64,000 nucleotides of DNA, from the NCBI GenBank assembly GCA_009912235.1, contig WNDS01000004.1, forward strand, positions 310,001-374,000, written 5' to 3'. The notes below the pieces were generated by a model. The model did not search any database and was not told the DNA's origin. It was given only the letters and a program-made list of their open reading frames with translations. The translations under genes were made by a program, and so were the position numbers. The stretch's first letter is position 1; every line of letters starts with the position of its first letter. Below are positions 57,939 to 64,000 of the stretch, piece by piece. The stretch is from Stenotrophomonas maltophilia (GTDB taxonomy: Bacteria; Pseudomonadota; Gammaproteobacteria; Xanthomonadales; Xanthomonadaceae).

Positions 57939-59342
57939 ATGAGCAGCATCCAGCCCGTCATCCTGTCTGGTGGCTCCGGTACCCGCCTGTGGCCGTTGTC
58001 ACGCGAGGCGTACCCGAAGCAGTTCCTGCCCCTGGCCGGCCCGCACACCATGCTGCAGTCGACCTGGCTGCGGGTTGCCGCGCTGGCCGTGCGCGGCCCG
58101 CTGGTGGTCGCCAACGAAGAACACCGCTTCGTGGCCGCCGAGCAGCTGCAGCAGGTCGGTGCCGAGCCGGCGGCGATCCTGCTGGAGCCGGTGGGCCGCA
58201 ACACCGCCCCGGCCATTGCGGTGGCGGCGCTGGAAGCCACCCGTGATGGCGCCGATGCCCTGCTGCTGGTGCTGCCTTCGGACCATGTGATCACCCACGA
58301 AGCGGCGTTCCACGCCGCTGTGGAGCAGGCTGCAGCGGCGGCCGATGCCGGCAAGCTGGTCACCTTCGGCATCGTGCCGACCGGGCCGGAGACCGGCTAC
58401 GGTTACATCAAGGCGGCCGCCGGCGAAGGTGCCCGCGCCGTCGAGCGATTCGTCGAGAAGCCCGGCCTGGCCACTGCCACCGGCTACGTGGGCAGCGGTG
58501 AGTACTTCTGGAACAGCGGCATGTTCCTGTTCAAGGCATCGCGTTACCTGCAGGAACTGCAGCGCTTCAATCCGCAGATGCTGGCCAGCTGCCGTACAGC
58601 CTGGGAAGGCGCGCGCCGCGATGCGGACTTCACCCGCCTGGACAAGAACGCCTTCGCGCAGGTGCCGTCCGATTCCATCGACTACGCGGTGATGGAAAAG
58701 ACCGCCGATGCAGTGGTGGTGGCGCTGGATGCCGGCTGGAACGACGTGGGCTCGTGGACCGCACTGCGCGATGTCTCGCAGCAGGATGGCGACGGCAACG
58801 CGCACCAGGGCGATGTGATCGCCATCGACTGCCGCAACACCTATGCCTACGGGCAGCGCCTGGTGGCGATGGTCGGGCTGGACGATGTGATCGTGGTGGA
58901 GACCGACGATGCGGTGCTGGTCGGCAAGGCCGACCGCATGCAGGAGGTCAAGGAAGTGGTGGCGCGCCTGAAGGCCGAGGGCCGCAGCGAAGCCGCCTGG
59001 CACCGCAAGGTGTACCGCCCGTGGGGCGCCTACGATTCGATCGACAATGGCGAGCGTTTCCAGGTCAAGCGCATCACCGTCAAACCGGGTGGCACGCTGA
59101 GCCTGCAGATGCACCACCACCGGGCCGAACACTGGATCGTGGTCAGCGGCACCGCCGAGGTGACCCGTGGCAACGAGGTGATCCTGCTGAGCGAGAACCA
59201 GAGCACCTACATTCCGCTGGGCGTGACCCACCGCCTGCGCAACCCGGGCAAGCTGCCGCTGGAGCTGATCGAAGTGCAGTCCGGCAGCTACCTGGGCGAG
59301 GACGACATCGTGCGCTTCGAGGACACCTACGGGCGCAGCTGA
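57939..59342 (+). CDS. xanB: Mannose-1-phosphate guanylyltransferase / mannose-6-phosphate isomerase
   Basis: 467 residues, type II bifunctional enzyme (ManC/AlgA type). N-terminal nucleotidyltransferase with GGSGTRLWPLSREAYPKQFL (11-30) and the FVEKP motif; C-terminal cupin isomerase (about 350-465) with the metal-site region QMHHHRAEHWIVVSGTAEV and FEDTYGR. It makes GDP-mannose for LPS and exopolysaccharide. Pairs with spgM upstream. It ends before a repeat cluster that separates it from the convergent rml operon. Confidence 0.94.
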   Translation: MSSIQPVILSGGSGTRLWPLSREAYPKQFLPLAGPHTMLQSTWLRVAALAVRGPLVVANEEHRFVAAEQLQQVGAEPAAILLEPVGRNTAPAIAVAALEATRDGADALLLVLPSDHVITHEAAFHAAVEQAAAAADAGKLVTFGIVPTGPETGYGYIKAAAGEGARAVERFVEKPGLATATGYVGSGEYFWNSGMFLFKASRYLQELQRFNPQMLASCRTAWEGARRDADFTRLDKNAFAQVPSDSIDYAVMEKTADAVVVALDAGWNDVGSWTALRDVSQQDGDGNAHQGDVIAIDCRNTYAYGQRLVAMVGLDDVIVVETDDAVLVGKADRMQEVKEVVARLKAEGRSEAAWHRKVYRPWGAYDSIDNGERFQVKRITVKPGGTLSLQMHHHRAEHWIVVSGTAEVTRGNEVILLSENQSTYIPLGVTHRLRNPGKLPLELIEVQSGSYLGEDDIVRFEDTYGRS

Positions 59343-59352
59343 GGCTTGTCCG

Positions 59353-59440
59353 GGGTCGGATCCCGTTGCTACGCAACGGGCTCTGACCCGTTCCTGATCG
59401 GCCGGGCCTGCACGCATCCGCCGGGCATGCCCGGCGCTAC
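59353..59440. repeat. GGGTCGGATCC palindrome plus SMAG element
   Basis: An imperfect palindrome at 59353-59389 (core CCCGTTGC..GCAACGGG) and a short SMAG at 59420-59440 (minus orientation, two bases shorter in its loop than the standard form). They lie between convergent xanB and rmlD and probably help terminate both. Confidence 0.8.
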
Positions 59441-59445
59441 CGCTG

Positions 59446-60339
59446 TCAGGCAATCTCTGCCATCACCCGCTTCAGCCCGTCCTGCCATGCCGGCAGGGTG
59501 ATGCCGAAATCCTGCTGCAGCTGGCGGTTGTCCAGCACCGACCAGGCCGGGCGCTTGGCCGGGGTCGGGTACTCGGCACTGGAAATGGCCTCCACCGTCG
59601 GCACCTTCGCCAGCACACCCAGCGCCAGCGCCTCGGCGAAGATCGCTTCGGCAAACCCGTGCCAGCTGGTCTGGCCACTGGCCGTCAGGTGCCAGGTTCC
59701 CGACAACTGCCCCAGATGCTGCAGCACCTGCGCGGTGACATCGGCGATCAACGCCGCCGGCGTCGGCGTGCCGATCTGGTCGGCCACCACGCGCAGCTGG
59801 TCGCGCTCGGCGCCCACCCGCAGCATGGTGCGCAGGAAGTTGGCGCCGTGCGAGGCATACACCCACGCCGTGCGGAAGATCAGGTGCCGCCCGCCGGCCG
59901 CGCGGATGGCGTCTTCGCCATCACGCTTGCTGGTGCCGTACACGCCCAGCGGCGCGGTCGGCTCGTCCTCGCGGTACGGCGCATGGCCCTGGCCATCGAA
60001 CACGTAGTCGGTGGAGTAATGCACCAGCGGCACGCCGTGCGCGGCGCACCAGCGCGCGATCACGCCCGGGGCCACGGCGTTGGCGGCGAACGCCGCATCC
60101 ACGTCCTGATCGGCGCGGTCCACCGCGGTGTAGGCGGCAGCATTGACCACGCTAGATGGCTGCAGGCGATCAAGCAACGCCGTCAGGCTGTCCGGCTGGG
60201 CAAGATCGGCCACTTCACATGCGCTGCCATCGGGCAACCGGCCACTGCGGGTGGTCGCCACCACCGTGCCCAGCGGGGCCAGCGCACGCAGCAGCTCCTG
60301 GCCGACCTGGCCGTTGCCGCCGAACACCAGCACCGTCAT
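59446..60339 (-). CDS. rmlD: dTDP-4-dehydrorhamnose reductase
   Basis: 297 residues. Rossmann GGNGQVGQELLRAL at the N-terminus, YSTDYVFDGQ, YGTSKRDGE (YxxxK) and the C-terminal RPAWSVLDNRQLQQDFG. The last step of dTDP-L-rhamnose synthesis. Its ATG overlaps the rmlC stop. The gene order rmlB-A-C-D is the usual one; the product goes to O-antigen or core rhamnose. Confidence 0.94.
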   Translation of the reverse strand: MTVLVFGGNGQVGQELLRALAPLGTVVATTRSGRLPDGSACEVADLAQPDSLTALLDRLQPSSVVNAAAYTAVDRADQDVDAAFAANAVAPGVIARWCAAHGVPLVHYSTDYVFDGQGHAPYREDEPTAPLGVYGTSKRDGEDAIRAAGGRHLIFRTAWVYASHGANFLRTMLRVGAERDQLRVVADQIGTPTPAALIADVTAQVLQHLGQLSGTWHLTASGQTSWHGFAEAIFAEALALGVLAKVPTVEAISSAEYPTPAKRPAWSVLDNRQLQQDFGITLPAWQDGLKRVMAEIA

Positions 60340-60893
60340 GGCACGTAGACCGGCAGCCGGTCTTCGGGAATGTCCTTCAGGAACGGCGCGTTCTCGTCCT
60401 TGACCGAGAGCGTAGGTGCGCTCATCGGCCAGTCCACCGCGATATCCGCATCATTCCAGCGCACACCGGCATCGGCTTCCTTCACGTACACGTCGGTGCA
60501 CAGGTAGCTGAAAAGGGCACGCTCGGACAGCACGGCGAAGCCATGCGCGAAACCTACGGGAATCCAGAACTGGCGGCGGTTATCTGCGCTCAGCAGCACC
60601 GCTTCCCAGCGGCCGAAGGTGGGCGAACCACGGCGGATGTCCACCGCAACGTCATAGACCTCGCCTTCCAGCACGCTGACCAGCTTGCCCTGCGGGCGCG
60701 GCCACTGGTAATGTAGGCCACGCAGCACCCCCTGTGCCGAAGTGGAAACGTTGCTCTGTACGAAGCGGTCCGGCAGGCCCAGCCCGGCGAAGCGCTCGGC
60801 ATTCCAGGTTTCGTAGAAGAAGCCACGTTCATCGCCGAACACCGCCGGCTCGATCACCCGGCAGCCGGGCAACGAGGTTTCAATGATCTTCAC
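60336..60893 (-). CDS. rmlC: dTDP-4-dehydrorhamnose 3,5-epimerase
   Basis: 185 residues, cupin fold. [27 protein letters not shown] (with the catalytic His), [25 protein letters not shown] and [14 protein letters not shown] are family landmarks. GTG start 60891-60893 ([11 protein letters not shown]) overlaps the rmlA stop (GTGA); the longer frame upstream is inside rmlA. Confidence 0.94.
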   Translation of the reverse strand: MKIIETSLPGCRVIEPAVFGDERGFFYETWNAERFAGLGLPDRFVQSNVSTSAQGVLRGLHYQWPRPQGKLVSVLEGEVYDVAVDIRRGSPTFGRWEAVLLSADNRRQFWIPVGFAHGFAVLSERALFSYLCTDVYVKEADAGVRWNDADIAVDWPMSAPTLSVKDENAPFLKDIPEDRLPVYVP

Positions 60894-61777
60894 GGCACCA
60901 CGCCCCGCTTGGCCAGCGTATTGAGGCACTGGCCGTAGCCGTTCTTGATCAGCGGGGCGGCCAGCGCTTCCAGCTGCTCAGCAGTGATCCAGCCCTTGCC
61001 GAAGGCGATTTCCTCCGGGCAGCAGACCTGCAGGCCCTGGCGGGTCTGGATGGTCTCGATGAAGTTGGAGGCTTCCAGCAGCGACTGGTGGGTGCCGGTA
61101 TCGAGCCAGGCATAGCCACGGCCGAGGGCTTCCAGGTGCAGGTTGCCTTCGGCCAGGTAGCGCTTGTTGAGATCGGTGATCTCCAGCTCGCCACGCGGCG
61201 ACGGCTTCAGTTCGGCCGCGTAATCACTGGCCTTGCCGTCGTAGAAGTACAGCCCGGTGACGGCGTAGTTCGAGCGCGGCTGCGCCGGCTTCTCGACCAG
61301 GTCGATCACCTTGCCGCTGCTGTCGAACTCGGCCACGCCGTAGCGCTCCGGATCGTTCACCCAGTAGCCGAACACGGTGGCGCCCTCCACGCGCTCATCG
61401 GCGCGCGAGAGTACGTCGCGCAGGCCGTGGCCATGGAAGATGTTGTCACCCAGCACCAGGCAGCTCGGCTTGCCGGCCACGAAATCGCGGCCGATCAGGT
61501 AAGCCTGGGCCAGGCCATCGGGGCTGGGCTGCACCGCGTACTGGATGTCCATGCCCCACTGCGAACCGTCGCCCAGCAGCTGCTGGAACAGGGCCTGCTC
61601 GTGCGGGGTGTTGATGATCAGCACTTCACGGATGCCCGCCAGCATCAGCACGCTGAGCGGGTAGTAGATCATCGGCTTGTCGTACACCGGCAGCAGCTGC
61701 TTGCTGACGCCTTTGGTGATCGGGTACAGGCGGGTGCCGGAGCCCCCGGCCAGGATGATGCCTTTGCGTTGGGTCAT
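60890..61777 (-). CDS. rmlA: Glucose-1-phosphate thymidylyltransferase
   Basis: 295 residues. [20 protein letters not shown] and [11 protein letters not shown], the [17 protein letters not shown] segment and [10 protein letters not shown] are diagnostic. It couples Glc-1-P (from SpgM) and dTTP. Start ATG 61775-61777, 15 bases after rmlB, with GGAGA just before it. Confidence 0.95.
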   Translation of the reverse strand: MTQRKGIILAGGSGTRLYPITKGVSKQLLPVYDKPMIYYPLSVLMLAGIREVLIINTPHEQALFQQLLGDGSQWGMDIQYAVQPSPDGLAQAYLIGRDFVAGKPSCLVLGDNIFHGHGLRDVLSRADERVEGATVFGYWVNDPERYGVAEFDSSGKVIDLVEKPAQPRSNYAVTGLYFYDGKASDYAAELKPSPRGELEITDLNKRYLAEGNLHLEALGRGYAWLDTGTHQSLLEASNFIETIQTRQGLQVCCPEEIAFGKGWITAEQLEALAAPLIKNGYGQCLNTLAKRGVVP

Positions 61778-61791
61778 GGTGTCTCCGGAAT

Positions 61792-62847
61792 TCAGGCGGC
61801 GGTGCCGATGCGCTGCAGGCGGTAGCTGCCGTCCAGCACGCCGTTGACCCAATCTTGGTTGTCCAGGTACCAGTCGACGGTGAAGGCGATGCCCTGTTCG
61901 AAGGTGTAGGCCGGTTCCCAGCCCAGGTCGTTCTTCAGCTTGGACGCATCGATCGCGTAGCGGCGGTCGTGGCCCGGGCGGTCGGCCACGTAGTTGATCT
62001 GGCTGCTGCGCGGCTGGCCATCCTCACGCGGGCGGCGCGCATCGAGCAGCGCGCAGATCGCCTGCACCACTTCGATGTTCTGCTTTTCCGAATTGCCACC
62101 GACGTTGTAGGTCTCGCCCACCTGGCCCTTGGCCAGCACGGTGCGGATCGCTTCGCAGTGGTCGGTCACGAACAGCCAGTCGCGCACCTGCCTGCCATCG
62201 CCGTACACCGGCAGCGGCTCGCCGGCCAGCGCCTTGGCGATCACCAGCGGGATCAGCTTCTCGGGGAAGTGGTACGGGCCGTAGTTGTTGGAACAGTTGG
62301 TGGTCAGCACCGGCAGCCCGTAGGTGTGGTGGAACGCACGCACCAGGTGGTCCGAAGCGGCCTTGGACGCCGAGTACGGCGAGTTCGGCGCATACGGGGT
62401 GGTTTCGCTGAACTTGCCGGTCTCGCCCAGGGTGCCGTACACCTCGTCGGTGGACACATGCAGGAAGCGGAAGGCCGCGCTCTGCTCGGCCGGCAGGCCC
62501 TTCCAATGGTCGCGCACCGCTTCCAGCAGGCCCAGGGTCCCGACCACATTGGTCTGGATGAAGGCGCCGGGGCCGTCGATGGAGCGGTCCACATGGCTTT
62601 CGGCGGCGAAGTTCAGCACCGCATCGGGCTGGTGTTCGGCCAGCAGGCCGGCCGCCAGCGCGCGGTCGCCGATATCGCCCTGCACGAACACGTGGTTGGC
62701 GTTGCCGTCCAGACCGGAGAGGGTCTTCAGGTTGCCGGCGTAGGTCAGCACGTCCAGGTTGATGACCTTGACGCCGCGGGCCACGGCCTCGAGAACGAAG
62801 TTACCGCCAATGAATCCGGCGCCGCCGGTGACAAGCCATGTGGGCAC
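61792..62847 (-). CDS. rmlB: dTDP-glucose 4,6-dehydratase
   Basis: 351 residues, extended [14 protein letters not shown] (8-18), catalytic [16 protein letters not shown] (YxxxK) and [17 protein letters not shown]. First gene of rmlBACD. I choose the GTG at 62845-62847 (VPTWLVTGG) because AGGAG lies 8 bases upstream; there is no ATG near the conserved start. Divergent from etfB over 260 bases. Confidence 0.94.
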   Translation of the reverse strand: MPTWLVTGGAGFIGGNFVLEAVARGVKVINLDVLTYAGNLKTLSGLDGNANHVFVQGDIGDRALAAGLLAEHQPDAVLNFAAESHVDRSIDGPGAFIQTNVVGTLGLLEAVRDHWKGLPAEQSAAFRFLHVSTDEVYGTLGETGKFSETTPYAPNSPYSASKAASDHLVRAFHHTYGLPVLTTNCSNNYGPYHFPEKLIPLVIAKALAGEPLPVYGDGRQVRDWLFVTDHCEAIRTVLAKGQVGETYNVGGNSEKQNIEVVQAICALLDARRPREDGQPRSSQINYVADRPGHDRRYAIDASKLKNDLGWEPAYTFEQGIAFTVDWYLDNQDWVNGVLDGSYRLQRIGTAA

Positions 62848-63003
62848 TACCTGTTCTCCTTGTTCGTTGTTCAGCGGGGGCACGCGCAGGTGCCCGATAC
62901 AGCGCAACAGGATACATGGCAGGCCTCTTCACGACTGCCTGCTGCACGTGAACAGCACCGGCCGGCGCGCATTTTTTACTGCACCGCAGCAAAACCATAC
63001 GCA

Positions 63004-63033
63004 TTCGCATGGTCACCTCCAGCCAGTTAGAAT
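63004..63033 (+). promoter_or_regulatory. Possible etfBA promoter
   Basis: TTCGCA (63004-63009) and TAGAAT (63028-63033) are separated by 18 bases, about 75 bases before the etfB ATG. The -10 is good, the -35 weak. The rest of 62848-63107 holds the divergent rmlB promoter, which I could not place. Confidence 0.3.
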
Positions 63034-63107
63034 CGGGGTCCCACCCCCGAACCGGTTGCTGTGCGAGGACCGGACGTTCTCCCCGTTATTGAAGGACCCC
63101 GTACCAG

Positions 63108-63869
63108 ATGAAAATCCTCGTCGCGTACAAGCGCGTGGTGGACTACAATGTCCGCATTCAGGTCAAGCCGGACGGTTCCGGCGTGGTCACCGACGGCGTC
63201 AAGCTGTCCCCCAATCCCTTCGATGAAATCGCCCTGGAAGAAGCCCTGCGCCTGCGCGACAAGGGCATCGCCAGCGAGGTGGTGGTTGCCACCATCGCCC
63301 CGGCCGACGCCCAGGCGCACCTGCGCAACGGCCTGGCCATGGGCGCCAACCGTGCCATCCACGTCGTCACCGACCAGGCCATCCAGCCGCTGACCGCCGC
63401 GCGCACCCTGCTCAAGCTGATCGAGAAGGAACAGCCGGACCTGGTCATCCTGGGCAAGCAGGCCATCGACGACGACGCCAACCAGACCGGCCAGATGCTG
63501 GCCACGCTGTGGGGCCGCCCGCAGGCGACCTTCGCCAGCAAGCTGGAGATCTCGGGAGAAGCGGGCGCCGACCGCAAGGCCACGGTGACCCGCGAAGTCG
63601 ACGCCGGCCTGGAAACGCTGGAAGTGGACCTGCCGGCCGTGGTCACCACCGACCTGCGCCTGAACGAGCCGCGCTTCATCAAGCTGCCGGACATCATGAA
63701 GGCCAAGGCCAAGCCGCTGGAAACCCTGCCGCTGGCCGATCTCGGCGTTGAAGCCGCCGATACCTTCACGACCACCCACTACGCCGCGCCGTCCAAGCGC
63801 AGCAAGGGTGTGATGGTCAAGGATGCCGCCGAACTGGTGGCTGCACTCAAGCAGAAGGGGCTGCTGTAA
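63108..63869 (+). CDS. etfB: Electron transfer flavoprotein subunit beta
   Basis: 253 residues. MKILVAYKRVVDYNVRI, NPFDEIALEEALRL, GKQAIDDDANQTGQMLA and the recognition-loop region LRLNEPRFIKLPDIMKAKAK (the AMP-binding and dehydrogenase-docking subunit). With EtfA it passes electrons from acyl-CoA and other dehydrogenases to ETF-ubiquinone oxidoreductase. Its stop overlaps the etfA start (TAATG). etf genes beside rmlB are also seen in Xanthomonas. Confidence 0.95.
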   Translation: MKILVAYKRVVDYNVRIQVKPDGSGVVTDGVKLSPNPFDEIALEEALRLRDKGIASEVVVATIAPADAQAHLRNGLAMGANRAIHVVTDQAIQPLTAARTLLKLIEKEQPDLVILGKQAIDDDANQTGQMLATLWGRPQATFASKLEISGEAGADRKATVTREVDAGLETLEVDLPAVVTTDLRLNEPRFIKLPDIMKAKAKPLETLPLADLGVEAADTFTTTHYAAPSKRSKGVMVKDAAELVAALKQKGLL

Positions 63870-64000
63870 TGAGCACGATTCTCGTCATCGCCGAGCACCA
63901 CGACGGCAAGCTCAACGCCGCCACTGCCAAGACCGTCAGCGCCGCCGCCGCCATCAGCGGTGCCAGCATCGACGTGCTGGTGCTGGCCGCCGACCCGGCC
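63869..64000 (+). CDS. etfA: Electron transfer flavoprotein subunit alpha, N-terminal fragment
   Basis: The first 44 codons only (MSTILVIAEHHDGKLNAATAKTVSAAAAISG...); the gene runs off the right edge. The start is typical EtfA (ILVIAEH.DG.L), and the one-base overlap with etfB supports it. Confidence 0.93.
   Translation, partial: MSTILVIAEHHDGKLNAATAKTVSAAAAISGASIDVLVLAADPA

Overview
The window is a high-GC (roughly two-thirds G+C by eye) gammaproteobacterial chromosome segment. It very probably comes from the Stenotrophomonas maltophilia complex. The pointers are an Xps-type type II secretion (T2SS) operon beside a secreted subtilase, spgM/xanB plus rmlBACD LPS genes next to etfBA, and many short GTAG-tipped palindromes (SMAG/REP-like) between genes. 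No tRNA, rRNA, CRISPR, insertion sequence or prophage was seen.

Layout. 1-7.7 kb: the xps operon on the minus strand (E-F-G-H-I-J-K-L-M-N, the last cut by the window edge). 7.9-9.8 kb: a secreted serine protease. 9.9-16.6 kb: a giant YadA-like trimeric autotransporter adhesin. 17-21 kb: purL. 21.6-23.8 kb: a modular GH18 chitinase. 23.9-39.7 kb: housekeeping genes (dsbC, xerD, lptFG, pepA, holC, valS, holD-like, rimI, pssA, proS, an H-NS-like protein) mixed with a few broken accessory genes. 39.7-46.8 kb: a ThrE-type exporter, an Mla/Pqi-type lipid transporter operon, alkB and a CoA-transferase pair. 47-50.3 kb: a SWIM-SNF2 helicase. 50.4-56.5 kb: a tightly overlapping cluster that looks like a complete polyprenyl-phosphate-arabinose pathway (HAD-UbiA fusion, DprE1-like, DprE2-like, GtrA, plus an epimerase and an FAD enzyme). 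56.6-62.8 kb: GDP-mannose and dTDP-rhamnose synthesis. The end holds etfB and the start of etfA.

The most striking feature is gene breakage. Six of the ten visible xps genes, the adhesin, an EamA transporter, rimI, an RDD protein and a sugar epimerase carry frameshifts, in-frame stops or internal deletions. About 40 kb of housekeeping and envelope genes, including 3-4 kb ones, read cleanly. Most frameshifts are one-base contractions of G/C or A homopolymers. This fits real decay (T2SS and adhesin loss, possibly in a mismatch-repair-deficient or host-adapted lineage). Homopolymer error in an unpolished assembly could look the same, and only reads or re-sequencing would decide. If the lesions are real, the cell keeps T2SS-type cargo (protease, chitinase) but lacks an intact Xps machine.

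The second highlight is the 50-56 kb cluster. It has every step expected for making and flipping a polyprenyl-phospho-D-arabinofuranose donor, with the phosphatase fused to the prenyltransferase. It sits directly upstream of the nucleotide-sugar genes for surface polysaccharide. The third is a family of about 100-200 bp long inverted repeats whose arms differ between copies yet still pair.
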